A stretch of DNA of 49,980 bases from Oxalobacteraceae bacterium (GTDB taxonomy: Bacteria > Pseudomonadota > Gammaproteobacteria > Burkholderiales > Burkholderiaceae_D): contig CANCDR010000018.1 of NCBI GenBank assembly GCA_947374865.1, forward strand, positions 1 through 49,980, written 5' to 3'. Numbering within the stretch: position 1 is the stretch's first letter; each line of letters opens with the position of its first letter. The notes beneath the pieces are model-generated. The model was not told where the DNA came from. It searched no databases and saw only the letters and a program-made list of their open reading frames with translations. This document shows, in pieces, positions 25,527-33,703 of the stretch. A program made the translations under genes and the position numbers.

Positions 25527-26810
25527 TTATGCGGCCTGTGCAGAAGAGATATTCAACAGCAGCGATTGGGCGACCTTGAGGCCAGACTTGAGGCCGTCTT
25601 CATGGAAGCCGTAACCCGTCCAGGCACCGGCAAACCAAGTTTGGCGGCGACCCTGAATCTGTTCGAGTTTGCCTTGCGCCTGCACTGCTGCGTCGTCAAA
25701 CACCGGATGCGAATAGGCGTAGTCGCCCAGGATAGAGGCCGGGTCGGGCAGTGTGAGCGGATTGAGCGAAACGATCACCGGCTGCTTGAACGGCAGCGGC
25801 TGCAGCAGGTTGAGTAAATAATGCACACAGACCTTTGGTTCGCGGCTGTTCTCGCTTTGATAATTCCATGCCGCCCAGGCTTTTTGATTGGCCGGCAGGC
25901 AGCTCACATCGGTATGCAAGATCGCCCGATTGGGTTGGTATTGCACGGCGCCGAGGATGCTACGTTCAGCTGCATCCGCATCGGCCAGCAGGGCAAGACT
26001 CTGGTCGCTGTGGCCGGCCATGACGACGTGATCGAAGTACTGCGGCCCGGCGGACGTCGTCAGTTCAACCTGACTGCGGCCATCCTGCTTGACGCGTTTG
26101 ACGGAGAGCACCGGCGTGGAGAGAAATTTTTCTGGAATCGCCTGCAGCATTTTTTCGACATACTGTCGCGCGCCGCCCTTGACTGTGCGCCATTGCGGCC
26201 GATCGCTCACTTGCAAGAGTCCGTGGTTATGGCAAAAGCGCACAAACGTCGAGAGCGGAAATGCCAGCATTTGTTCGGTCGGACAGGACCAGATACAGCC
26301 CGCCATCGGCAATAAATACCAGTCGCGAAAAGCACTGCTGTAGGACTGCTTATCGAGGTAGCTACCGAGTGACTCGCGCATTTCTACCGCGCCGGATTGC
26401 GCCATCGCGGTAGCTTCGCGGTTAAAGCGCACGATATCAAACAGCATGCGCAAAAACCGTGGATTGAGCAGATTACGTTTTTGTGTAAACACGCTGTCGA
26501 GATTGGTGCCAGCCCATTCAAGCGTGCGACTTCCCAGCGGGAGTTTGACCGAAAACGACATGTCGGTGCCGCTGGTGGGGATCGCCAATTCGTCAAATAA
26601 TTTGGTCAGCAGAGGGTAGGTCTTGTGATTAAAAACCAGAAAGCCGGTATCGACACCATGCGTAATCCCATCGAAGCTCACATCGACCGTGTGGGTATGG
26701 CCACCGAAATAATCGTTGGCTTCGAACAGACTGACCTGCATACTCGACTGGGCAAGACGGTAGGCGCACGATAAGCCGGAAATTCCAGCGCCAATGACAG
26801 CAATTTTCAT
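25527..26810 (-). CDS. NAD(P)/FAD-dependent oxidoreductase (amine oxidase-like)
   Basis: A 427-residue flavoprotein. The N-terminus KIAVIGAGISGLSCAYRLAQ gives the GxGxxG dinucleotide motif, then FEANDYFGGHTHTV as the second FAD segment. The C-terminus has TWFAGAWTGYGFHEDGLKSG, typical of the flavin-binding end of the amine oxidase/desaturase-like group. It is the first gene of the operon and probably acts with the CFA-like enzyme and DUF1365 on fatty acyl chains. I chose the ATG at 26810 because the extra residues to 26858 do not fit the family. The direct repeat at 26855-26879 is about 45 bp upstream. Confidence 0.92.
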   Translation of the reverse strand: MKIAVIGAGISGLSCAYRLAQSSMQVSLFEANDYFGGHTHTVDVSFDGITHGVDTGFLVFNHKTYPLLTKLFDELAIPTSGTDMSFSVKLPLGSRTLEWAGTNLDSVFTQKRNLLNPRFLRMLFDIVRFNREATAMAQSGAVEMRESLGSYLDKQSYSSAFRDWYLLPMAGCIWSCPTEQMLAFPLSTFVRFCHNHGLLQVSDRPQWRTVKGGARQYVEKMLQAIPEKFLSTPVLSVKRVKQDGRSQVELTTSAGPQYFDHVVMAGHSDQSLALLADADAAERSILGAVQYQPNRAILHTDVSCLPANQKAWAAWNYQSENSREPKVCVHYLLNLLQPLPFKQPVIVSLNPLTLPDPASILGDYAYSHPVFDDAAVQAQGKLEQIQGRRQTWFAGAWTGYGFHEDGLKSGLKVAQSLLLNISSAQAA

Positions 26811-26854
26811 GAAACGATCTTCCCTGGAACTTCGTCCCTTTAACTTCTTACATC

Positions 26855-26879
26855 GCATGCTAGGTGCATCAGCATGCTA
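26855..26879. promoter_or_regulatory. Direct repeat GCATGCTA x2 upstream of the lipid-modification operon
   Basis: GCATGCTA occurs at 26855-26862 and again at 26872-26879, a 17-bp period; each unit contains the palindrome GCATGC. It lies in the probable control region of the minus-strand operon and may be a binding site for a dimeric regulator. No ECF sigma promoter pattern was recognised nearby. Confidence 0.4.
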
Positions 26880-27210
26880 ACGGATAGTGTGCAGACAGTC
26901 GCGCAGGTCGCATCTGTCTAAATGTTTTGATCAGCTTGGCGGGCAAGCCTTGGTGGCGAAGTGCGTACGCGCAGGGCGCAATAATGGTTCAAGCAAAAGG
27001 TTCAAGCTCGCCGGTGTAAGAGCCCGTAGGACCCCGCCGATCGCCTTTTATGGTTTCCATAAAAAAACCTTTAGCTATCCTGCGTGAGGGCGCTTGTTCT
27101 GTCAATACGTGCAGGCCCATATCGACTGGATTTTCAGAGAATATTTGCGACTCGCCGAATAGCCTGACTAAGCACATGGTCTTTGCGCGATCGGGGAATG
27201 TCTGTGCGGA
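26880..27210. other. Intergenic region without a recognisable gene
   Basis: About 330 bp between the operon and the next MFS gene. Short open frames exist on both strands but none has a ribosome binding site or resembles a known protein. It probably holds the operon promoter and the 3' end of the next transcription unit. No clear terminator was seen. Confidence 0.6.
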
Positions 27211-28392
27211 TCAGTGACGCCGCATTAGCAGCAGTAAAAACGACAGTGCGGCAAACAGGGCGCCACTGTAAAACGTCATGGCAGCGCCATAGTGATCCCA
27301 CAGCAGGCCGGCCAGAACGCTGGCGATCAGCATCGCCCCGCCACTGGCCAGACTGTACAGACCAAAGGCGGTGCCGCGCAGATGTTCCGGTGCGCTGGCC
27401 GCTACCATCGCCGCCAGCAGTCCCTGGGTCGCCGCCATGTGCAGACCCCATAAAATAACCCCGCCCGCCAGCCAAGGCAGTGCAGCGCTGTGGGCCAGTA
27501 GTAAATCGGCGCCGATGAGCGGCACAATACCGGCCGCCAGCAAGGCCGGCCGGCTAAGGCGGTCGGCCAGGATGCCGAGCGGGTAGGCGCAGGCGGCATA
27601 CACCACATTCATGGCCACCAGTACCAGAGGAATCCAGGCCAGCCCGAGCCCGCTCTGATGGGCGCGCAGGATCAGGAATGCCTCAGAAAATCGTGCCAGC
27701 GTCAAAGCCGCGCCCACGCTAACGACCCACCAATAATACGCAGGTAGTGCGCGCAGACCAGCGCGCGAAATGGGGAAAGGTCGTACGACGGAGGAGGCGG
27801 GACGCACCGGCTCGCGGACCCCCACAATGAGGAGCGCAAGTGCCAAAAACGCAGGAATAACAGCGACCCAAAACACCGCCCGAAAATCGTTTTGCCACAG
27901 GAGCATGAGGGCGATCGCCAGCAGCGGTCCTAAAAACGCACCGATCGAATCGAGCGACTGGCGCAAGCCGAAGGCCGCGCCTTGCAGATGCTTGGGCGTG
28001 ACGTCAGCAATGAGCGCGTCGCGCGGCGCACCACGGATACCTTTGCCAATGCGATCAATAAACCGCGCCGTAAAAATCCAGCCAGTTCCTGAGGCCAGCG
28101 CAAACAGCGGCTTGGTCAGGGCCGCCATGCCATAGCCGCAGACTGCCAGCGGCTTGCGTTTGCCGACATAATCGCTCAGTACGCCGGAGAAGATCTTGAC
28201 GATCAGGGCGGTCGCTTCGGCCACGCCTTCGATCAGACCCACCGTGGTCGCGCTGGCGGCCAGTACTGTGACCATGAACAGCGGTAGCAGGGCATGCACC
28301 ATTTCTGATGAGATATCCATGAGCAAACTGACGCAGCCAAGCATCCAGACAGTGGAAGGAATGCGTATCTTTTTAGTAAGAGAATCGGACAT
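27211..28392 (-). CDS. MFS transporter
   Basis: A 393-residue major facilitator protein with 12 predicted hydrophobic segments in two halves. The loop between helices 2 and 3 (FSGVLSDYVGKRKPLAVCGYG) fits the MFS motif G-x3-D-x2-G-R/K-R/K, and RFIDRIGKGIRGAPRDALIAD is a strongly conserved cytoplasmic segment of a group of uncharacterised carriers. I chose the ATG at 28392 over the GTG at 28434. It stands alone on the minus strand, divergent from the ferritin-like gene. The substrate is unknown. Confidence 0.85.
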   Translation of the reverse strand: MSDSLTKKIRIPSTVWMLGCVSLLMDISSEMVHALLPLFMVTVLAASATTVGLIEGVAEATALIVKIFSGVLSDYVGKRKPLAVCGYGMAALTKPLFALASGTGWIFTARFIDRIGKGIRGAPRDALIADVTPKHLQGAAFGLRQSLDSIGAFLGPLLAIALMLLWQNDFRAVFWVAVIPAFLALALLIVGVREPVRPASSVVRPFPISRAGLRALPAYYWWVVSVGAALTLARFSEAFLILRAHQSGLGLAWIPLVLVAMNVVYAACAYPLGILADRLSRPALLAAGIVPLIGADLLLAHSAALPWLAGGVILWGLHMAATQGLLAAMVAASAPEHLRGTAFGLYSLASGGAMLIASVLAGLLWDHYGAAMTFYSGALFAALSFLLLLMRRH

Positions 28393-28563
28393 GGGGGAGA
28401 GAATTCTTGAGCGCAATCGTGTGCAATGAGACACTCTAACAAACTTAAGTCATAACGCGGTCATGAAACTTTGACAGCCTTGCGGATTGATCTGCGCTGA
28501 AATGGCCTTATATTGGTAGAATTGGCCCGTACGCTGTAAGTTTATCCACATTTGAAAGATCGT

Positions 28564-29409
28564 ATGTTGTATCCAGAGTTATTTAAGTCCTTAGAACAAG
28601 TCCGTTGGAACATGGACACCGACATCGCCTGGGACAGCTTCGATGCGTCGCAGCTCACCGATGAACAGGCCCTGACCATCAAGATGAACGCCATCACTGA
28701 GTGGTCAGCCTTGCCGGCGACCGAAATGTTCTTGCGCGATAATCGTGACGACAGTGATTTTTCTGCCTTCATGTCCGTATGGTTTTTTGAAGAGCAAAAA
28801 CATTCGCTGGTATTGATGGAATATCTACGCCGTTTTCGTCCTGACATGGTGCCGACCGAAGAGGAGCTGCACAATGTGCGCTTTGAATTCGACCCTGCGC
28901 CGCGCCTGGAAACCCTGATGCTGCATTTTTGTGGCGAGATTCGTCTCAATCACTGGTACCGTTGCGCTGCCGACTGGCATTCCGAGCCGGTCATCAAGCA
29001 AATCTACAAAATCATCAGCCAGGACGAAGCGCGGCATGGCGGCGCCTATCTGCGCTACATGAAAAAAGCCCTCAATGCGACCGGCGACAATGCGCGCGCA
29101 GCGTTTTCCAAGATCGGTGTACTGATGGCCTCGGCACGCCGTACCGAAAAGCCACTGCATCCGACCAATTTGCATGTTAACGAATCGCTGTTCCCCAACG
29201 ATACGGTGCAATCCAGGTTGCCGGATCCGGGCTGGCTGGAAAAATGGCTCGACCATCAGATCAAGTTTGACGGCGAATGGGAAAAGAAGGTCGTCGACCG
29301 TATCCTGCACAATATGTCGCTGCTGTTTGAGCGTACCTTTGTGACGGTACAAGACCTGAACCGCTACCGCAAGGAAGCCAATGCGCGTCTGGCGCCAGCA
29401 GCGCTCTGA
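28564..29409 (+). CDS. Ferritin-like diiron protein, acyl-ACP desaturase-like
   Basis: A 281-residue, largely helical protein. Two iron-binding helices are visible: FFEEQKHSLVLMEYL near residue 77 (E-x2-H type) and QDEARHGGAYLRYM near residue 156 (DEARH, a D/E-E-x-R-H motif). A further LHFCGEIRLNHWY may supply another carboxylate. The pattern fits the ferritin-like superfamily, including stearoyl-ACP desaturases and related oxygenases. Its real substrate is unknown. I chose the ATG at 28564, preceded by GAAAG, over the TTG at 28552. The heptose adenylyltransferase gene begins six bases after its stop. Confidence 0.82.
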   Translation: MLYPELFKSLEQVRWNMDTDIAWDSFDASQLTDEQALTIKMNAITEWSALPATEMFLRDNRDDSDFSAFMSVWFFEEQKHSLVLMEYLRRFRPDMVPTEEELHNVRFEFDPAPRLETLMLHFCGEIRLNHWYRCAADWHSEPVIKQIYKIISQDEARHGGAYLRYMKKALNATGDNARAAFSKIGVLMASARRTEKPLHPTNLHVNESLFPNDTVQSRLPDPGWLEKWLDHQIKFDGEWEKKVVDRILHNMSLLFERTFVTVQDLNRYRKEANARLAPAAL

Positions 29410-29415
29410 TTTTCC

Positions 29416-29931
29416 GTGACTTCTTCCCGCATCGCGCACGCCCTGCCAGCCTTTGAAACCAAGCTCACCACGCGCGCCAGCTTAGCCGAGCGCGTGGCGG
29501 CGCTGCCCAAGCCGGTGGTGCTGACGAACGGCGTCTTCGACATCCTACATCGTGGTCATGTGACGTATCTGGCACAGGCGCGCGCGCTGGGCGCATCGCT
29601 GGTAGTGGCGGTCAATACGGATGCCTCTGTTAAGCGATTGGGCAAGGGCGACGATCGTCCCATCAATAGTGCTGATGACCGCATGGCGGTACTCGCTGCG
29701 CTGGAGTCGGTGAGTCTGGTGGTGGCATTCGACGAAGATACCGCGCTCGAAGCGGTGTTACAGGCGCGGCCGGAGATTTACGCCAAGGGCGGTGACTATC
29801 AAATGGACGCCATCCCCGAAGGCCGCGCCGTATTGGCCTATGGCGGTCAGGCCGTGGCGATCGACTTTACGCATGATCGCTCGACTTCCCGTTTGCTCAG
29901 CAAGGTGCGCGATCAGGCGCCGTTGAAATAA
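29416..29931 (+). CDS. rfaE2: D-glycero-beta-D-manno-heptose 1-phosphate adenylyltransferase
   Basis: A stand-alone nucleotidyltransferase domain, equal to the C-terminal half of E. coli HldE, which makes ADP-heptose precursor for the LPS inner core. The HxGH-type motif is seen in LTNGVFDILHRGHVTYL near residue 38, and DASVKRLGKG, RPINSADDRMAVLAAL, IYAKGGDYQ and RSTSRLLSKV match the family. At 171 residues it lacks the kinase part (HldA), which must be encoded elsewhere. The start is GTG at 29416 with no strong ribosome binding site; coupling to the upstream gene is likely. Confidence 0.92.
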   Translation: MTSSRIAHALPAFETKLTTRASLAERVAALPKPVVLTNGVFDILHRGHVTYLAQARALGASLVVAVNTDASVKRLGKGDDRPINSADDRMAVLAALESVSLVVAFDEDTALEAVLQARPEIYAKGGDYQMDAIPEGRAVLAYGGQAVAIDFTHDRSTSRLLSKVRDQAPLK

Positions 29932-29964
29932 ACCGAGCAGCAAACCGAGCAGCAAGTCGAGCGC
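29930..29964 (+). repeat. Tandem 12-bp repeat after the heptose adenylyltransferase gene
   Basis: AAACCGAGCAGC occurs twice in direct succession (29930-29941, 29942-29953), followed by a decayed third unit AAGTCGAGCGC. The first unit overlaps the stop codon, so slippage here would not alter the protein. Likely simple replication slippage. Confidence 0.6.
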
Positions 29965-29979
29965 TTAGTTTTGCGTTAC

Positions 29980-30002
29980 CACATGCATGCTCAATGCATG
30001 TG
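29980..30002. repeat. Perfect hairpin over the PCu(A)C stop codon
   Basis: Arms CACATGCAT (29980-29988) and ATGCATGTG (29994-30002) enclose a 5-nt loop that contains the PCu(A)C stop (29991-29993). It can serve as a transcript end between the converging genes, but lacks a T-run. Confidence 0.5.
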
Positions 30003-30473
30003 CTCATGTTCCGATGATGACTTCTTCGCTGCCATACCTTCGACCTGGACCATCACCTTCACTGTGCCGGCTTTTTCGAAGGTCAACGTGAGCGGAAATT
30101 GTTCGCCCGCTTTGAGCGGATGGTCCAGCCCGATCAGCATGATGTGATAGCCATCGCCCGGCTTCATGGTGACGATGGCGCCGGCAGGCAGGGTGATGTC
30201 ACTCACCTCGCGCATGCGCATGACGTTACCGTCCATCGACATGGTGTGAATTTCGACCGACTTGGCGATCGTTGTCGCGCCACCTTTGAGTTTATCCGCA
30301 GTGCTACCGGTATTATTGATGCGCAGGTAAGCCGCCGCCGAGGGCTGACCCATGACGCTGGCGCGTGCCTGCGCTTGGTCAATGTGGATTGGTCCTTGCA
30401 CGAATTCTGCCGCCTGAACAGTCAGGGACAGCAGGCAAGTCAGAGGGAGAATACTAAGCAGACGAGCGAACAT
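29991..30473 (-). CDS. Copper chaperone PCu(A)C
   Basis: A 160-residue periplasmic protein with a signal peptide (LLSILPLTCLLSLTVQA). The copper motif is present as EIHTMSMDGNVMRMREV near residue 73 and GDGYHIMLIG near residue 107, matching H-M-x10-M-x21-H-x-M. PCu(A)C proteins deliver Cu(I) to the CuA site of cytochrome oxidase. A His/Met-rich tail (SSSEHEHMH) may add a further copper site. AAAAGGA before the ATG is a good ribosome binding site, and a TATAAT box is present upstream. Confidence 0.93.
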   Translation of the reverse strand: MFARLLSILPLTCLLSLTVQAAEFVQGPIHIDQAQARASVMGQPSAAAYLRINNTGSTADKLKGGATTIAKSVEIHTMSMDGNVMRMREVSDITLPAGAIVTMKPGDGYHIMLIGLDHPLKAGEQFPLTLTFEKAGTVKVMVQVEGMAAKKSSSEHEHMH

Positions 30474-30509
30474 TTTTTTCCTTTTGATGAGTCAGTCAGC
30501 GATGGATCG

Positions 30510-30538
30510 ATTATAGCGAATGCATCGCGGATAACCTA
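30510..30538 (-). promoter_or_regulatory. Promoter of the PCu(A)C gene
   Basis: Minus strand: a perfect TATAAT (30515-30510) with TAGGTT (30538-30533) 17 bp upstream as a weak -35 box. It lies about 35 bp before the start codon. Confidence 0.5.
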
Positions 30539-30543
30539 GTCGC

Positions 30544-31014
30544 TTACACCCCGCCCGCAAAGGCATTCTGGCGCCAGGCTTCATAGACCACGATCGCCAC
30601 TGTATTGGATAAATTCAGACTGCGATTATCCGGCTGCATCGGCAGGCGAATTCGCTGCGCCGGTGCGAAGGATTCACGCAAGGCCGCATCGAGTCCTTTG
30701 GTTTCTGAGCCAAACACAAACACATCACCGGCCTGAAATTGGCATTGCGCAAAGCTGCCCGATCCCTTAGTGGTCAGGGCAAACATCCGCGCCGGATCGG
30801 GCTGATGGGCCGTCAAGAATGCCTGCCAGTCAGCGTGCACCTGCATGCGCGCAAATTCGTGATAGTCCAGACCGGCCCGTTTCATCCTGCTGTCATCCAG
30901 AGGAAAACCCAGCGGCTCAATCAAATGCAGCTGCGCACCCGTATTGGCGCACAGGCGAATGATGTTGCCGGTGTTGGGGGGGATTTCGGGTTCGACGAGG
31001 ACGACGTGAAACAC
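30544..31014 (-). CDS. trmL: tRNA (cytidine(34)-2'-O)-methyltransferase
   Basis: A short SPOUT enzyme that methylates the 2'-OH of the wobble base in tRNA-Leu isoacceptors. The 156-residue length matches TrmL. Motifs: EPEIPPNTGNIIRLCANTG at the N-terminus, FVFGSETKGLD and the trefoil-knot end RIRLPMQPDNRSLNLSNTVAIVVYEAWRQ. It is transcribed toward the PCu(A)C gene. The start ATG lies at the boundary with the long intergenic region before the PKS cluster. Confidence 0.95.
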   Translation of the reverse strand: MFHVVLVEPEIPPNTGNIIRLCANTGAQLHLIEPLGFPLDDSRMKRAGLDYHEFARMQVHADWQAFLTAHQPDPARMFALTTKGSGSFAQCQFQAGDVFVFGSETKGLDAALRESFAPAQRIRLPMQPDNRSLNLSNTVAIVVYEAWRQNAFAGGV

Positions 31015-31041
31015 AGGCTCTCCCTAAATTTATACGAGTAA

Positions 31042-31254
31042 TTTCTTTTATGCGACAAGAGACAAAAGTCGTTGCCAATGGGCTAGATTTCATTGCGTGT
31101 TGATGTAGCGAGCCAATAGTATCAAATCAACTGCTCTCCCTCTGCAAAATCTTGATTGGCGTGTCAGGACCGGTCAGACAGATTCCTGCAAAGAGAGGTT
31201 CGCTTTACACGATATCTGGATGTCAATCGGGTTCAAAATAAAGGAATAACGACG
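31042..31254 (+). promoter_or_regulatory. Non-coding leader upstream of the PKS cluster
   Basis: About 210 bp with no convincing gene. TTGCGT (31093-31098) and TAGTAT (31117-31122), with 18-bp spacing, are a possible weak promoter. GACCGGTC at 31168-31175 is a short palindrome. AAGGA (31241-31245) is the ribosome binding site of the AT-ER gene. Confidence 0.35.
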
Positions 31255-33618
31255 ATGCAGGCCATCCTGTTTCCCGGTCAAGGTTCGCAGTTTAAGGGGA
31301 TGGGAAAAGCGCTTTTCCCCCAGAACAAGAGCTTGACTAAAAGTGCCTCGGCTATTCTTGGCTATTCGATTGAAGAGCTGTGTTTGAGCGACCCGCACAA
31401 TCAGTTGGGACAAACAGACTTTACGCAGCCAGCACTTTTTGTCGTGAATGCCATGTCATTCATGGCAAAGCAAAGCCAGCACGAAGCGATCGATTCTTTT
31501 GCAGGGCACAGTTTGGGCGAATACAACGCCTTGTTTGCTGCCGGTGCATTCGACTTCGAGACCGGCATGAAGCTGGTGCAAAAACGTGGTCAACTGATGG
31601 CGCAGGCCAAGGGTGGTGGCATGCTCGCGGTGCTGCAAACCAGCGTGGAAGCGATCCATATCTTTCTACGCGAGCATCATTTGACTGCACTCGATATCGC
31701 CAACTACAACACGCCGACACAGACGATTCTTTCGGGGCCGAAAGAGGCAATCGCCAAGGCTGTGCACCTCATGGGCGAGCAAAATATTCGCTGTATGCCG
31801 CTCAATGTGAGCGCCCCCTTTCATTCCCGTTACATGATGGACGCAATGGCCGAGTTTGAAACCTTCGTTGCGCAGTTTCAGTTCGCGCCCTTAAAAGTGC
31901 CGGTGATCGCCAACGTCACCGCACGGCCTTACACCAATACCACCATCGCCAGTCTGTTGACGCGTCAGATTGCCAGTTCTGTACGATGGACGGAAAGCGT
32001 GCGCTATCTGATGGGGCAGGCTGCCTTACGTAATCAGCCATTAACAATCCAGGAAATGGGCGATCACTCTGTGTTGTCAAAGATGGTCGTAGAGATCCAG
32101 AAATCGCAGTCATCTTTGCTGGTGCCGACTGAGTCCTCCGCAGATATAGCGCCTGTGTCTCTTGCCGCATCGGACATGCCGCAGTTCGATGCCGCGCCTG
32201 CCGTCCGTCCTGTCACCGATTCATCGATGAATGGGAATCAGGCGTCGAAAATAGAGATTACACCGGAGTCACTGGGGAGTGCCGAATTCAGAAAGGATTA
32301 CGGGATCAAATACGCCTACCTGAGCGGCGCCATGTATCGCGGCATTGCCTCGAAAGAGTTGGTAGTCGCTATGGGTAAAGCGGGGCTATTGGGGTTTCTC
32401 GGAACGGGCGGCATGAGCGTGGCGGAAATTCAACAGGATCTCGCCTTTATTCAAAGCCAGCTCACCTCTGGGCAGTCGTATGGCATGAACCTCCTGTGCA
32501 ATCTTGAACGCCCCGAAATGGAGATGGCCACTGTCGAGCTATTTTTACAGCAGGGCGTGCGCTGTGTGGAAGCCTCTGCGTTCATGCAAATGACGCCAGC
32601 ATTAGTGCTCTATCGACTGCGTGGCCTGAGCAAAAACGCGGCTGGAAAAGTCGACTGCACCAATCGCATTATCGGCAAGATTTCGCGTCCGGAAGTCGCC
32701 GAACATTTTATGAGCCCTGCACCAGAACGCATCGTCTCCCGCCTGAGAGAAGAAGGACGCATCACGGTCGAGCAGGCAGCGTTAGCAAAGTGCGTTCCGA
32801 TGAGTGACGACATTTGTGTGGAAGCCGATTCGGGTGGCCATACCGACCAGGGCGTGAGTACTGTTCTGCTGCCTGCTATGCAAAATTTGCGGTCCGTCGT
32901 CGTAGCGCGCCACGCTTATGAAAAGTCCCCGCGCATTGGCCTGGCCGGTGGTATCGGCACGCCATCCGCTGTCGCTGCAGCCTTTATTATGGGCGCCGAC
33001 TTTGTGCTGACTGGCTCGATTAATCAATGTACGGTGGAGTCGGGTGCCAGTTCGGTGATGAAAGATATTTTGCAGGATATGAATGTACAAGACACCGATT
33101 ACGCGCCAGCGGGTGACATGTTTGAAATCGGCGCGCGGGTGCAAGTGCTTAAAAAAGGCGTTTTTTTTCCAGCCCGTGCCAACAAGCTTTACGCGCTGTA
33201 CACCCAGTACAACGGGCTCGACGACATTCCCGAAAAAATAAAAGCCCAGATCGAAGACAAATATTTCAAGCGCAGCTTTGCCAGCATTTGGGACGAGACC
33301 CGACAATATTGGGCCAGCAAAGGTCGGCAACATGAAATTGATCAGACCGAAGCCAATCCAAAGCGAAAAATGGCGTGGGTCTTTCGCTGGTATTTCCGCC
33401 ACAGCGCCATGGTGGCGCGCAAGGGCGACGAAAGCCAGCGGGTGGATTTTCAAATCCATACCGGACCGGCACTGGGTGCATTTAATCAGTTGGTCAAGGG
33501 TACGGCGCTGGAAAGCTGGAAGAACCGTCATGTCGATCAGATAGCGCTTATGCTCATGCACGAGGCGGCAGTGCTGCTTACGCAGCGATTGAGTGCCTGG
33601 GGACAGAAGTCATCCTGA
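31255..33618 (+). CDS. Trans-acting acyltransferase fused to PfaD-type enoylreductase (trans-AT PKS)
   Basis: A 787-residue two-domain protein. Residues 1-300 are a malonyl-CoA acyltransferase: FPGQGSQFKGMG, GHSLGEYNALF with catalytic Ser86, the carboxylate-binding Arg111 (QKRGQLM) and catalytic His190 (PFHSRYM). Residues about 350-787 are a PfaD-like flavin enoylreductase: ISGIKYAYLSGAMYRG-type start, GFLGTGGM, SGGHTDQG with His529, and GLAGGIGTPSAVAAAFIMGADFVLTGS. In trans-AT systems such a fusion loads malonyl units onto all modules and reduces double bonds in trans. It heads the cluster. I chose the ATG at 31255 because AAGGA is 9 nt upstream; the longer frame to 31156 has no similarity. 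The AT looks catalytically complete. Confidence 0.93.
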   Translation: MQAILFPGQGSQFKGMGKALFPQNKSLTKSASAILGYSIEELCLSDPHNQLGQTDFTQPALFVVNAMSFMAKQSQHEAIDSFAGHSLGEYNALFAAGAFDFETGMKLVQKRGQLMAQAKGGGMLAVLQTSVEAIHIFLREHHLTALDIANYNTPTQTILSGPKEAIAKAVHLMGEQNIRCMPLNVSAPFHSRYMMDAMAEFETFVAQFQFAPLKVPVIANVTARPYTNTTIASLLTRQIASSVRWTESVRYLMGQAALRNQPLTIQEMGDHSVLSKMVVEIQKSQSSLLVPTESSADIAPVSLAASDMPQFDAAPAVRPVTDSSMNGNQASKIEITPESLGSAEFRKDYGIKYAYLSGAMYRGIASKELVVAMGKAGLLGFLGTGGMSVAEIQQDLAFIQSQLTSGQSYGMNLLCNLERPEMEMATVELFLQQGVRCVEASAFMQMTPALVLYRLRGLSKNAAGKVDCTNRIIGKISRPEVAEHFMSPAPERIVSRLREEGRITVEQAALAKCVPMSDDICVEADSGGHTDQGVSTVLLPAMQNLRSVVVARHAYEKSPRIGLAGGIGTPSAVAAAFIMGADFVLTGSINQCTVESGASSVMKDILQDMNVQDTDYAPAGDMFEIGARVQVLKKGVFFPARANKLYALYTQYNGLDDIPEKIKAQIEDKYFKRSFASIWDETRQYWASKGRQHEIDQTEANPKRKMAWVFRWYFRHSAMVARKGDESQRVDFQIHTGPALGAFNQLVKGTALESWKNRHVDQIALMLMHEAAVLLTQRLSAWGQKSS

Positions 33619-33703
33619 GTGGATAGCGCGGCACGCTCTTTCTTTCTGGGTATGCTCATGCAAGGAGAACGCTGCGAATTCAATCGATCATCCCAAAGTG
33701 ATT

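Noticed and set aside
29941..30002. Repeats near 29.94-30.0 kb considered as a CRISPR or attachment site
   Set aside because: Only two 12-bp units and one hairpin; no spacers, integrase or duplicated tRNA end nearby.
32782..33561. A 259-codon minus-strand frame opposite the enoylreductase domain
   Set aside because: The sense strand encodes PfaD-type motifs; the antisense frame has none and lacks a ribosome binding site.
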